This document shows positions 23,995 through 32,741 of a stretch of 64,000 bases of DNA, one piece after another (positions within the stretch are counted from its first letter, which is position 1; every line of letters begins with the position of its first letter). The notes beneath the pieces were generated by a model. The model had not been told where the DNA came from. It worked only from the letters and a program-made list of their open reading frames with translations, and searched no databases. The translations under genes were made by a program, and so were the position numbers. The DNA comes from Leadbetterella byssophila DSM 17132 (GTDB lineage: Bacteria; Bacteroidota; Bacteroidia; Cytophagales; Spirosomataceae): NCBI RefSeq assembly GCF_000166395.1, contig NC_014655.1:1116001-1180000 (forward strand). The letters run 5' to 3'.

Positions 23995-25065
23995 ATGAAA
24001 TTAAGATATACCTATTCCCTACCCCTATTTGGACTCTTGGCTTGCCAATCAGCAACAGAAACGCCCAAAGAGGAATCCTTACCTTCCTATGAATTAATTC
24101 AGCCAAGTTCAGAATTAAATGTATCTGATCTGAGCATACCCGGAGAATTGCAACCGTTTTATTCCGTGGATTTATATGCAAAGGTCACGGGATTTGTGCA
24201 GAGGATACTCGTGGATGTAGGAAGCGAAGTTAAACAGGGCCAACTTCTCGCCCTACTCGAAGCACCGGAAATGAAAGCGCAAATCAATGCTGCAGAAGCC
24301 AAGTTACATGCACAGGAAGCCGTTTATGCTGCCAGTTCTGCAACTTTAAGGCGATTGGAGGAGACAAGTAAGATTCCGGGAACCATTGCTCCATTAGAAT
24401 TAGAACTAGCAAAAGCGAAACAACAAGCAGATCTTGCTCAACTGGAAGCGGCCAAAGCTGCTTATAGAGAAGTGAGCCAAATGCAATCATATTTAGAGAT
24501 TAGAGCACCATTCAGCGGAAGTGTGACCGCCAGAAATATAGCTCCTGGAGCGTATGTAGGTCCAAACGGACATGGACCGCTCCTGACTTTGGTACAAGAT
24601 CAAAAACTACGCTTAGTAGTACATGTCCCTGAAACTTATGCAGGGGCTATCTCTTCAGATTCTCCTATACACTTTACCATACATTCTCTCCCAGGAAAAG
24701 AGTTTCAAGGTAAAGTGAGTAGAAATGCACAAACTTTAGATCAGAAATTCAGGTCTCAAAGAATTGAGATTGACGTTCCAAATGAAAATAAAAAGCTACT
24801 TCCGGGAATGGTAGCTCAAGTGAAGATTCCACTCCAAGGTGCACAGACCGGATATTCTATTCCTAAAACAGCGGTTCTAACCTCCACAACCGGAGTTTTC
24901 GTTATTAAAAAAGATGGTAATGAAGCGAGATGGGTACCAATAAAGACGGGACTTTCAACAGATTCTACCGTTCTGATTACAGGAGAAATTCAACCTCAGG
25001 ACAGATTAGTTAAATATGCCACAGAGGAAGTACGGGACGGACAAGTGTTGATAGAAAAGAAATAA
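23995..25065 (+). CDS. RND periplasmic adaptor lipoprotein (membrane fusion protein)
   Basis: The 356-residue protein is a membrane fusion protein. It has a lipoprotein signal with lipidated C17 (GLLACQS), a lipoyl-like barrel (AKVTGFVQRILVDVGSEVKQ and the matching IRAPFSGSVTARNIAPG), a helical hairpin and a beta-barrel domain. It links the RND pump to TolC in the periplasm. Its start is directly adjacent to the RND stop codon. A terminator-like hairpin starts 5 bp after its stop and coincides with the end of the IS1182-family element. Confidence 0.92.
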   Translation: MKLRYTYSLPLFGLLACQSATETPKEESLPSYELIQPSSELNVSDLSIPGELQPFYSVDLYAKVTGFVQRILVDVGSEVKQGQLLALLEAPEMKAQINAAEAKLHAQEAVYAASSATLRRLEETSKIPGTIAPLELELAKAKQQADLAQLEAAKAAYREVSQMQSYLEIRAPFSGSVTARNIAPGAYVGPNGHGPLLTLVQDQKLRLVVHVPETYAGAISSDSPIHFTIHSLPGKEFQGKVSRNAQTLDQKFRSQRIEIDVPNENKKLLPGMVAQVKIPLQGAQTGYSIPKTAVLTSTTGVFVIKKDGNEARWVPIKTGLSTDSTVLITGEIQPQDRLVKYATEEVRDGQVLIEKK

Positions 25066-25069
25066 AAAA

Positions 25070-25104
25070 AGAGGACGTCTCAAAACCTAAATGAGGCGTT
25101 CTCT
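25070..25104 (+). terminator. Terminator-like hairpin after the efflux operon (IS1182 left end)
   Basis: AGAGGACGTCTCA (25070-25082) pairs with TGAGGCGTTCTCT (25092-25104) over 13 bp with two mismatches, followed by TTGTTTTC. It begins 5 bp after the stop of the adaptor gene and overlaps the left IS1182 terminal repeat. It could stop transcription out of the efflux operon. Confidence 0.55.
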
Positions 25105-25199
25105 TTGTTTTCAATTTATTTAGGCTGGGATTTCTTATTTGATTTTTTATATTCCAACCTCAGGAGGTTGAATTTGCAAATAGTATTGAAAAAGGTCTC

Positions 25200-26729
25200 T
25201 CAGGAGGCCTTTTTTCGTATATTTTGTGCTATGGCCAATAGGCCGAACTCAATTTCGACCTTATGCTTACCCCGAAGCATAAATCGTTTAAAGCCGTGAT
25301 TGCTTTTTATGTTTGCAAAGACGGGTTCCACATCGTAACACCTTTTCTTTCGCCTTTTTATTCCTTCTTCACTGTTAAGAAGTTCATAGGCCTGCTTCCG
25401 CTGTCGCTCCAGTCGTTCATTGACTTGGACTATCCGATTCCCTTCCATCTTATTACAAGTTCCGTTTAGTGGACAATGCCCGCAATTTTGGGCTTGATAT
25501 TTTCTTGAGGTTTGTTCAAAACCTGTGCTGGTCTTCCTTTTACTCTCTCCAATGAAATTCATTTGCTGACCCATCGGACAGATGAAACAGTCTTCTTGGG
25601 CATTGTAGAATAGCTTATCGGTACTAAATGGGTCCTGGTTATTGGTGTTCTGCTGTCGGTCAAAGAGATTGTATTTGATGTAGGCCTTTACTTTTTTGCC
25701 TTCCAGTAAGGTATAATTTTCCTCAGAACCGTAGCCTGCATCTGCCGTGATAACTTTGGGAGCTTGCTGATAGCTTGCTTCATGCTGAGCTATATGCGCT
25801 GCCAGAGTGGTGGTGTCGTTGGGGTTGGGGTGAATCGTGTAATTTACAACGAATTGGTTGGAGCTGGAAATTTGAACATTGTAAGCCGGCTTCAATTGCC
25901 CATTCCTCATGTGATCCTCCTTTAACCTCATAAATGTGGCTCCCTCATCCGTCTTGCTGTAACTGTTACGCTCTCCAAGAATCTGCTCCTGTTCTTCGTA
26001 TTTGCCCATGTTCTGTGGAAAGTGTTTGGTGGCATAACTCAGTTTGCCTTTCACCTTCTTGTCAATATCTTTTTTCTTGCCCAAAACCTCATTGAGCTTA
26101 TCGACGGTAGACTGTACTTTTTCTCTAGTAATGGTGGTGAAGTCAGGGGGATCGGGAAGGTTATCCTCTTTGCTGGCAACACTTTGAGCATATTCCCAAA
26201 TGCCTTTCAATTGCTGCTTCATCTTCTCTTTATTGGTCGCAATAGCCTTTTTCCAAACAAAGGTGTAACGATTGGCATTGGCCTCTATTTTGGTCCCATC
26301 AACACAAACCTCTTCAATACTCAAAAGTCCTTCCTGGGCTAAAAGCTTAACTACTTCTTCGAACACACTTCGAAGACTTTCTCGAAGGCGGTCACTTCTG
26401 AAACGGTTAATGGTGTTATGGTCAGGATAGCTCATGCCGCTTATCCACATAAAATAGATACTCTCTTTACAGGCTGCCTCTATCTTCCTGCTCGAATATA
26501 CATTGCTTACATACCCATAAACCAACACTTTAAGCAGCATCTGAGGATGATAACTGGAGGCACCGGTCAATTTATACGAAGCATGCAGAGGAGCGAGGTT
26601 AATTTTATTAATGACCTCATTGACCACCCGTACCGGATGATTCTTGGGAACCAGTTCCTCCAAACTTGGAGGCAATAGCATCATTTGCTGCTGGTCGTAA
26701 GGCTTAAAAGTGGGTTTTCTTGATGCCAT
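25200..26729 (-). CDS. IS1182-family DDE transposase
   Basis: The 509-residue protein is a complete IS1182 transposase. The N-terminal region (MASRKPTFKPYDQQQMML, then VRVVNEVINKI) and the DNA-binding block SSRKIEAACKESIYFMWISG are typical of the family. The DDE core includes EEVCVDGTKIEANANRY (first Asp), VITADAGYGSEENY (second Asp) and a C-terminal region with EPVFANIKSNHGFKRFMLRG. A cysteine cluster (CPMGQQMNF, CGHCPLNGTC) resembles the zinc-ribbon insertion found in many members. There is no internal stop, so the element may be active. Confidence 0.93.
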   Translation of the reverse strand: MASRKPTFKPYDQQQMMLLPPSLEELVPKNHPVRVVNEVINKINLAPLHASYKLTGASSYHPQMLLKVLVYGYVSNVYSSRKIEAACKESIYFMWISGMSYPDHNTINRFRSDRLRESLRSVFEEVVKLLAQEGLLSIEEVCVDGTKIEANANRYTFVWKKAIATNKEKMKQQLKGIWEYAQSVASKEDNLPDPPDFTTITREKVQSTVDKLNEVLGKKKDIDKKVKGKLSYATKHFPQNMGKYEEQEQILGERNSYSKTDEGATFMRLKEDHMRNGQLKPAYNVQISSSNQFVVNYTIHPNPNDTTTLAAHIAQHEASYQQAPKVITADAGYGSEENYTLLEGKKVKAYIKYNLFDRQQNTNNQDPFSTDKLFYNAQEDCFICPMGQQMNFIGESKRKTSTGFEQTSRKYQAQNCGHCPLNGTCNKMEGNRIVQVNERLERQRKQAYELLNSEEGIKRRKKRCYDVEPVFANIKSNHGFKRFMLRGKHKVEIEFGLLAIAQNIRKKAS

Positions 26730-26838
26730 ACCCTTGATTTTTTATACCTAAATATATGAAAATCAGGATAATAACGCAAGTTTTAAAGAGAAAATGTGAA
26801 GCCAAATCTAAAAAAAACCTCGGCTTCAAAATAAAAAC

Positions 26839-26863
26839 GAGGGTGCCTTTATGAGACACCCTC
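26839..26863 (-). terminator. Terminator-like hairpin after sucC (IS1182 right end)
   Basis: GAGGGTG (26839-26845) pairs with CACCCTC (26857-26863), a perfect 7-bp stem with an 11-nt loop. On the minus strand it is followed by GTTTTTATTTTG. It begins 8 bp after the sucC stop codon and is also the outer end of the IS1182 element. A further stem, GAAGCC with GGCTTC, lies at about 26800-26826. Confidence 0.6.
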
Positions 26864-26870
26864 TTTCTGT

Positions 26871-28082
26871 TTAGGCTAATACCTTTTGAACTAGTTCTGC
26901 TGCTTCTTTCAACTTCACCGCTGAATAAACTTTCAAACCTGATTCATTAATTATTTTAGCTCCTTCTTCTGCGTTAGTTCCTTGTAAACGAACCACGATA
27001 GGAACAGGAATTTCTCCAATCTTCTTATAAGCCTCAACGATACCGTTAGCCACCCTGTCACATCTTACAATACCACCGAAGATGTTAACGAAGATTGCTT
27101 TTACATTTGGATCTTTAAGGATCAAACGGAATCCGGCTTCAACAGTTACAGCATTAGCTCCACCACCTACGTCAAGGAAGTTTGCAGGCTCACCACCGTA
27201 TAATTTGATGATGTCCATGGTAGCCATAGCAAGACCGGCACCGTTCACCATACATCCTACGTTACCGTCTAGTTTTACATAGTTAAGATCACTTTCAGAA
27301 GCTTCCACTTCCATCGGATCCTCTTCAGACTTATCTCTTAATGCCGCTAAATCAGGATGACGGAACAAAGCGTTATCATCCAAGTTTACTTTAGCGTCTA
27401 CCGCTAAGATCTTATCGTCAGAAGTTTTTAGAACCGGGTTAATTTCAAACATAGATGAATCCGTCTCATCGTAAGCTTTGTAAAGGGAAGTCAAGAACTT
27501 CACCATTTCTTTATTGGCATTTCCGGTAAGACCTAATTTATAAGCTACGTTTCTGGCTTGATAACCCTGGAAACCTACTCTAGGATCAATCCATTCTTTG
27601 ATAATCTTTTCAGGAGTGTGCTCAGCCACTTCTTCAATGTCCATACCGCCTTCTGTAGAGGCCATGATGACGTTGCAGGCTTTCGTACGGTCAAGAAGAA
27701 TAGAAACGTATAATTCTTTAGGTTCTGAATCCCCAGGATAGTATACATCCTCAGCAACTAAAACCTTGTTTACTACTTTACCTTCTTCTCCCGTCTGAAT
27801 AGTCACCAGCGTATTACCCAGCAGATTTGAAGCAATGGTCTTTACATCCTCGGCGGATTTTGCCAATTGAACCCCTCTTTGCTCGGTTCCTCTGATCTTT
27901 CCTTTACCTCTACCACCGGCATGGATTTGAGACTTCACAACGGCGAACTTAGAATTGGTCAGTTCCGATATTTCTTGGTAGGCCTTTTCCGCTTCTTCTA
28001 CCGTTGATGCCACTACCCCTCTCTGAACTCTTACCCCATATTTGGATAAAATTTCTTTACCCTGGTACTCGTGAATATTCAT
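26871..28082 (-). CDS. sucC: Succinate-CoA ligase (ADP-forming) subunit beta
   Basis: The 403-residue protein is the beta subunit of succinyl-CoA synthetase, which with SucD converts succinyl-CoA, ADP and phosphate to succinate, ATP and CoA in the TCA cycle. The N-terminus [12 protein letters not shown] and the ATP-grasp nucleotide-binding blocks [16 protein letters not shown] and [20 protein letters not shown] are exact family landmarks. The C-terminal ligase domain has [15 protein letters not shown] and [16 protein letters not shown]. The alpha-subunit gene is not beside it: upstream is a divergent ABC ATPase and downstream an IS element. The two subunits are apparently encoded apart. Confidence 0.96.
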   Translation of the reverse strand: MNIHEYQGKEILSKYGVRVQRGVVASTVEEAEKAYQEISELTNSKFAVVKSQIHAGGRGKGKIRGTEQRGVQLAKSAEDVKTIASNLLGNTLVTIQTGEEGKVVNKVLVAEDVYYPGDSEPKELYVSILLDRTKACNVIMASTEGGMDIEEVAEHTPEKIIKEWIDPRVGFQGYQARNVAYKLGLTGNANKEMVKFLTSLYKAYDETDSSMFEINPVLKTSDDKILAVDAKVNLDDNALFRHPDLAALRDKSEEDPMEVEASESDLNYVKLDGNVGCMVNGAGLAMATMDIIKLYGGEPANFLDVGGGANAVTVEAGFRLILKDPNVKAIFVNIFGGIVRCDRVANGIVEAYKKIGEIPVPIVVRLQGTNAEEGAKIINESGLKVYSAVKLKEAAELVQKVLA

Positions 28083-28204
28083 AAATAGCTAATTAAAAAT
28101 TGAACTTTTCTAATTTTTTGCCAAATTAGCAAATTATTGAGCGCCAGAAAACAAAATTCAGCAAAATTTACGATTAATTTTATAGGGACTTCCCTTACAA
28201 ATAC

Positions 28205-28858
28205 ATGCTAGAAGGAATAAATATACATAAAAAATACGGAAATCTGGAGGTTTTAAAAGGAATTTCCCTACAAGTTCAGGAAGGGGAAATCGTCAGCATA
28301 GTAGGCTCTTCCGGAGCCGGCAAAAGCACCCTCCTCCATATTTTAGGCACTCTAGATCAAGCAGATTCCGGACAAGTTATTTTGGATAAAACAGAGTTAA
28401 CCGAACTCCCATCTGCTGAACTTTCCAAAGTTAGAAATGAGAAGATAGGCTTTGTCTTTCAGTTCCATAACCTGATGGCGGAACTGACCGCTGAAGAAAA
28501 CATATGCTTACCGGCCTGGATTGGAAATAAACCCGAAAGGGAAATAAAAAACAGGGCCAGGGAATTGATGCAACTCCTAAATATCGAAGGACGAGCGGAT
28601 CACCTTCCTTCAGAAATGTCAGGCGGAGAACAACAAAGAGTAGCTGTGGCACGGGCATTGATCAATCATCCCAAGTACGTTTTTGCAGATGAACCTTCAG
28701 GAAATCTTGACACCAAAAATGCTGCAGAACTACATGAACTCTTCTTTAAATTAAGAGATAGTTTAGGGTGTTCCTTTATCATCGTCACCCATAACCTAGC
28801 TCTTGCCGAACGCTCAGACAGGATTATAGAACTTAAAGATGGCGCTATTGTAGCTTAA
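28205..28858 (+). CDS. lolD: LolD-like ABC transporter ATP-binding protein
   Basis: The 217-residue protein is an ABC ATPase with Walker A GSSGAGKST, Q-loop FQFHNLM, signature MSGGEQQRVAVARAL, Walker B YVFADEPSGNLD and the switch His in VTHNLAL. Residue pattern and size match the MacB/LolD group, which drives lipoprotein release from the inner membrane. No permease partner (LolCE-like) lies next to it, as often in Bacteroidota. It is divergent from sucC, and its 3' end overlaps the convergent histidine-kinase gene by 4 bp. The lolD symbol is a family-level assignment. Confidence 0.85.
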   Translation: MLEGINIHKKYGNLEVLKGISLQVQEGEIVSIVGSSGAGKSTLLHILGTLDQADSGQVILDKTELTELPSAELSKVRNEKIGFVFQFHNLMAELTAEENICLPAWIGNKPEREIKNRARELMQLLNIEGRADHLPSEMSGGEQQRVAVARALINHPKYVFADEPSGNLDTKNAAELHELFFKLRDSLGCSFIIVTHNLALAERSDRIIELKDGAIVA

Positions 28859-30231
28859 GAAATATGTGGGAGTACTACTATAAAGGTACTTCCTACTCCT
28901 AATTCACTTCTCACTACGATCTTTCCTTTGTGAATATCAGCAATTCTCTTACAGATGGATAATCCTATACCGTGCCCTTTATAGTTGGCAGCTGATGCAG
29001 TTCTATAAAAAGGCTCAAAAACTCTCTCCTGATCTTCCGCAGAAATACCTAAACCGGTATCCTTGATACTTACTATCACATTTACCTTGTTGAATTTGAT
29101 TCTCACCTCTGCTGTCCTGTTAGATGAGTACTTACATGCATTTTCAAACAGGTTATTAAACAAGGTTTTCAATAAAGCCCTATTCCCCAAAACCGTAAGA
29201 TTTTCGTCTTCTTCTACTATCTCTTCAAAATCAATAAAGATAGAAAAGTCATCAAATTGACTCAATAGCTCTTCCTGTACCTCAAACAGAACTTCATCTA
29301 CCCGCACCGGTTTATGCATTAGATTAGTATCTCCCTGTTCTGATTTGGCCAGCTGTAAAAGTCCATTGATCAACTGAATCATCCTTTGGTTATCTTGATC
29401 CAAAGAATGCAGGATTTGTCGGTACTCTTCCGGTTCCCTATCCTTTTCCAAAGCAACCTGAATCTCTGATTTGATAGCGGCTAAAGGGGTCCTTAATTCA
29501 TGTGAAGCATTACTCACAAAACTCCTTTGCATCTCAAATGCCTGGTCAATCCTACTGAGCATTTGGTTAAAATTGGTAGCCAATTGAGCTATCTCATCCC
29601 GGTTATTACCTGTGCTGATCTTCTTTTTGAAATCTCTACCGGATATAGCTGATACTTCTTGATTAATCCTAGCAATAGGTTTTAGCGCTTCCCCGGCAAA
29701 AAAGAAGCTCAGAATCACCGTCAGAGTAATGGCAATAACCAAACCCCAAATCATGGCATTCTGGATGTTCTCCAGTTTAGCATCGCCGTAGGTGTCCGTA
29801 GCTTGGGCAAGGATCAAGTAGATTTTCCCATCCAATTCATTCGGAATCACCAAACCTACCACCTTCTTTTCTTTGTACTCGCCAACGTATTCTCCCTGTT
29901 CCCTAATTCTTTCTAATAAATCCGGGCTGTATTTGATGGTTTCAGCGTCCGTATTGGAATAGGCTATTTCATTCTTCTCATTAAAAACCAAAACCTCCGC
30001 AGCATATAAGGTAGATAGGGTATTTTTATCTACAATCTTAAGCAAACGCTTGTCTACGTTAGCTTCCTTGATTAAAAGCTTAGCCGTGGTTTCCGCCCTA
30101 TCCTTCAAGTAATTAGTAAATTCCCCCTTAGTATAGTTTCTGATCAGAAAATAGAGAGCTACGGAAAACAGAATCAGAATAAGTGCTACAATCAAGCTAA
30201 ACTGAAAAGCTATTTTGGTCCTTATCTTCAT
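28855..30231 (-). CDS. Membrane sensor histidine kinase
   Basis: The 458-residue protein has two transmembrane segments (about 10-32 and 155-178) around a periplasmic sensing region of about 120 residues, a HAMP linker (about 180-232), the dimerisation/phosphoacceptor block SNASHELRTPLAAIKSE, and a HATPase domain with the N, G1 and G2 boxes (NNLFENACKYS, IKDTGLGIS, GHGIGLSIC). It autophosphorylates on the histidine and passes phosphate to the partner regulator. The response-regulator gene is immediately upstream on the same strand, with a 1-bp overlap between its stop and this start (TAATG). The signal is unknown. Confidence 0.92.
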   Translation of the reverse strand: MKIRTKIAFQFSLIVALILILFSVALYFLIRNYTKGEFTNYLKDRAETTAKLLIKEANVDKRLLKIVDKNTLSTLYAAEVLVFNEKNEIAYSNTDAETIKYSPDLLERIREQGEYVGEYKEKKVVGLVIPNELDGKIYLILAQATDTYGDAKLENIQNAMIWGLVIAITLTVILSFFFAGEALKPIARINQEVSAISGRDFKKKISTGNNRDEIAQLATNFNQMLSRIDQAFEMQRSFVSNASHELRTPLAAIKSEIQVALEKDREPEEYRQILHSLDQDNQRMIQLINGLLQLAKSEQGDTNLMHKPVRVDEVLFEVQEELLSQFDDFSIFIDFEEIVEEDENLTVLGNRALLKTLFNNLFENACKYSSNRTAEVRIKFNKVNVIVSIKDTGLGISAEDQERVFEPFYRTASAANYKGHGIGLSICKRIADIHKGKIVVRSELGVGSTFIVVLPHIS

Positions 30232-30923
30232 TATTCCTCTGCTATAATATAACCCATACCGGTCTTGGTGTGAATCAACTTCGGTATGAAGTCCTTATCT
30301 ATCTTCTTTCTTAAGAAATTAATATACACTTCCACCACATTCAAACTTTGCTGATTATTCGGTTCCCAAAGCGCGGATGAAATCTCAGCTTTAGACACTA
30401 CTTTACCCTTATTTTTGATGAGATATTCTAATAGAGAAAACTCCTTAGGAGTCAAATCAATCTTTACCCCATCTCTCATCACGGTTTTCCCGTCTAAATC
30501 CATCACCAAATTAGCGATCTTCAAGGTATTTTCCTGGCTGGCGCCAGCTCCGGCATTTCTCTTGATAAAAACATTTATCCTGGCCAAAAGTTCTCTGAAG
30601 TCAAAGGGTTTTACCAAATAATCGTCAGCTCCACGTTCAAATCCCTCTATCTTATCTTCCGTCTCCCCTAAAGCCGTAAGCATAATGATAGGAATAGAAG
30701 GTTTCCTTTTCCTCACCTCTGAACATACCTCGTAACCGTTTAACTCCGGTAAGTTTAAGTCCAATAGTATCAAATCATAAGGATTTGATATGGCCAGTTT
30801 TACACCTATCTTTCCATCATAGGCTATCTCGGTGTCAAAACCCTTCTCCATTAGCCCTTTGCTAATATTCTGGGCTATCCGGAGATCATCCTCCACAATC
30901 AAAATTTTCTTGATATCACTCAT
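30231..30923 (-). CDS. OmpR/PhoB-family response regulator
   Basis: The 230-residue protein has a receiver domain (about 5-118) with the acidic pocket EDD (11-13), phosphoacceptor D55 in LILLDLNLPE, the conserved Thr/Ser in MLTALGE and the Lys in YLVKPFDF. A winged-helix output domain follows (about 130-228) with the usual DLTPKEFSLLEYL. When phosphorylated by the adjacent kinase it binds promoter DNA. It is the first gene of the two-gene kinase operon, with overlapping stop and start codons. Its target genes are not known; no obvious regulated gene is next to it. Confidence 0.94.
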   Translation of the reverse strand: MSDIKKILIVEDDLRIAQNISKGLMEKGFDTEIAYDGKIGVKLAISNPYDLILLDLNLPELNGYEVCSEVRKRKPSIPIIMLTALGETEDKIEGFERGADDYLVKPFDFRELLARINVFIKRNAGAGASQENTLKIANLVMDLDGKTVMRDGVKIDLTPKEFSLLEYLIKNKGKVVSKAEISSALWEPNNQQSLNVVEVYINFLRKKIDKDFIPKLIHTKTGMGYIIAEE

Positions 30924-30958
30924 TTTAACACCAAAAGTTTCCTAAAGTTAGAAAAAAT

Positions 30959-32644
30959 CTACGACACCCTTCTCTGAAATAAAGCGGCAATTCCAATAGT
31001 CAAGGCCGCGCCAATAGGATTTAACCACAAAAACGCTAAAACCTGATGCTTTTCCACGGCATAATACCATAGGACGATTACTAAAATCTGCGCAATTAAA
31101 GCCCCGTAAAATGCTGCAGTACCTCCAATCTTCTTGATATAAAATGCGATCAAAAATACACCCAGTATCACTCCATAAAACCAAGATCCAATTACGTTCA
31201 CTAATTCAATCATGCTAGCACCAGTGTGCTGAACCGCGATAGCCACCAATACTACCAATACCCCCCAAATCATGGTCAAACCTTGTGTAACACGTACTTC
31301 CTGGGTATCTGTCCAACTCTTCACCTTACTTACTTTCAGAATATCCGTCACGGAAGTGGCTGCTAATGCAGAAAGTGCAGACGCAATGGCGCCTAAAGAT
31401 GCACAAATGATCACTGCCACTAAGATACCTACGAAACCATGAGGCAATCTATTCATCACAAAATTCAGGAACACAAAATTGATATCCTTGTCATTCCCAT
31501 TATTCATCTTCACCAGTGCTGAGGCCTGAGCACGGAGTTCATTCTCTTGAGACAAGACCGCATTAAGTGAGCTAGTCAATTGCTCTATCTGTGCTTCCTC
31601 CTTTTCCTGATAAGCCCTCTGTAATGCCTGTGCCACTTCCCTTTTTTTTAGAGAGTTCTCCACAGCAGAACTCTCTATGGCTGCATATTTTCCTGCATAT
31701 TCCGAATTCTGAAGTCTTTTTACTTCTACGCTGTTGTGAAATACGGGAGTATCATGATAGAGATAAAAGATGAACACCAAAACACCTATCAGGATGATAA
31801 AAAACTGCATAGGTATCTTAACAAATCCGTTCATCATCAAACCAATTCTACTCTCCCAGACAGATTTTCCCGTCAAGTATCTTCCTACTTGGGATTGATC
31901 TGTGCCAAAATAAGACAACTGTAAGAAGAATCCTCCTACTAATCCTGACCAAAGATTGTATTTCGACTGTGGATCTAAACTGAGAACGTTCATCTTCCCC
32001 GTCTTACCGGCCATCTTCAGACCATGGATGAAATTTAGATCTTCCGGTAAAAGTGCTACAATGAAGAAGAATGCCACTACAAGGGCCACTGTCATAAACA
32101 TCATCTGCTGAAAATGGGTATGAGATATGGCTTTTGTACCACCAATAGTAGTAAAAAGTAGTACTATTCCACCAATAACCAGATTAGTACTGGTTAAGTC
32201 CCACGCAAATAGTGTAGAAACAATAATGGCCGGAGCATAAACAGCCAGACCGGTAGCTAGCCCCCTGCTCAGTAAGAATAAAAAAGCAGTGAAGATTCTT
32301 AGTCGGTTATCAAATCTACTCTGAAGATATTCATAAGCCGTATATACTTTCAATTTATGGAAGATGGGCACGAAGGTTATACTCAAAACAATCATGGCTA
32401 ATGGCAAACCCAGATAAAACTGTACGAAAGCCATTCCATTAGCAAACCCTTCTCCTGGCCCAGACAAAAACGTGATGGCTGAAGCCTGAGTAGCCATCAA
32501 AGAAAATCCTACATGATACCAGGGTAAAGACTGGTTACCGAGAAGATAGGCTTCTAAGTCTTGATTTTTTCGGTTCTTGTAAATTCCATAGAGCAGTATA
32601 ATAGCAAAGGTTGAAAATAAAAGTATCCAGTCTAGGGTATTCAT
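30959..32644 (-). CDS. Sodium/solute symporter (SSS family) with a hydrophilic insertion
   Basis: The 561-residue protein has about thirteen transmembrane segments of the SSS fold. The beginning (ILLFSTFAIILLYGIYKNRKN), the FLSGPGEGFANG segment and the GFVGILVAVIICASLGAIASALSALA segment region match the family. Between about residues 290 and 385 there is a charged, alpha-helical insertion (for example AQALQRAYQEKEEAQIEQL) that ordinary members such as PutP lack; similar insertions are known among Bacteroidota symporters. It imports an unknown solute with Na+. The gene starts 1 bp after the stop of a 31-codon membrane-protein gene, so the two are translationally linked. Confidence 0.88.
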   Translation of the reverse strand: MNTLDWILLFSTFAIILLYGIYKNRKNQDLEAYLLGNQSLPWYHVGFSLMATQASAITFLSGPGEGFANGMAFVQFYLGLPLAMIVLSITFVPIFHKLKVYTAYEYLQSRFDNRLRIFTAFLFLLSRGLATGLAVYAPAIIVSTLFAWDLTSTNLVIGGIVLLFTTIGGTKAISHTHFQQMMFMTVALVVAFFFIVALLPEDLNFIHGLKMAGKTGKMNVLSLDPQSKYNLWSGLVGGFFLQLSYFGTDQSQVGRYLTGKSVWESRIGLMMNGFVKIPMQFFIILIGVLVFIFYLYHDTPVFHNSVEVKRLQNSEYAGKYAAIESSAVENSLKKREVAQALQRAYQEKEEAQIEQLTSSLNAVLSQENELRAQASALVKMNNGNDKDINFVFLNFVMNRLPHGFVGILVAVIICASLGAIASALSALAATSVTDILKVSKVKSWTDTQEVRVTQGLTMIWGVLVVLVAIAVQHTGASMIELVNVIGSWFYGVILGVFLIAFYIKKIGGTAAFYGALIAQILVIVLWYYAVEKHQVLAFLWLNPIGAALTIGIAALFQRRVS

Positions 32645-32645
32645 A

Positions 32646-32741
32646 CTATGAGAAGTACTGAGTTAGCCAATAAAAAAATAGAATCTGTATGATCAGAAAA
32701 CAGATCTGCCACCCGTACATTTTTTTAATATTCCTCTCCAT
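32646..32741 (-). CDS. 31-residue membrane protein upstream of the symporter
   Basis: A short frame starts at the ATG at 32739-32741, which overlaps by 1 bp the stop codon of the PorW/SprE-like gene (TAATG), and ends with TAG 1 bp before the symporter start. The product begins MERNIKKMYGWQ and is followed by a single hydrophobic segment, roughly residues 10-27 (ICFLIIQILFFYWL). Tight coupling on both sides and a basic N-terminus with one transmembrane helix argue that it is a real gene and not chance. Small accessory subunits are known for some sodium symporters. No homolog can be named from sequence alone. Confidence 0.6.
   Translation of the reverse strand: MERNIKKMYGWQICFLIIQILFFYWLTQYFS

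Larger units (their letters stand above)
25068..26866 (-). mobile_element. IS1182-family insertion sequence
   Basis: The element lies between the efflux operon and sucC. Related ends are seen: AAAGAGGACGTCTCAAAA at the left and, in inverted form, AAAGAGGGTGTCTCATAA at the right (ending 26866). They match at 15 of 18 positions. One intact transposase gene fills the interior on the minus strand. The right end stops 4 bp from the sucC stop codon. No target duplication is evident. Each end is also a hairpin that could terminate transcription, so the element may serve as the terminator for both neighbours. Confidence 0.78.

Noticed and set aside
28205..28858. The ATPase considered as part of a complete ABC operon here
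   Set aside because: No permease gene is next to it; both neighbours are unrelated and on the opposite strand.
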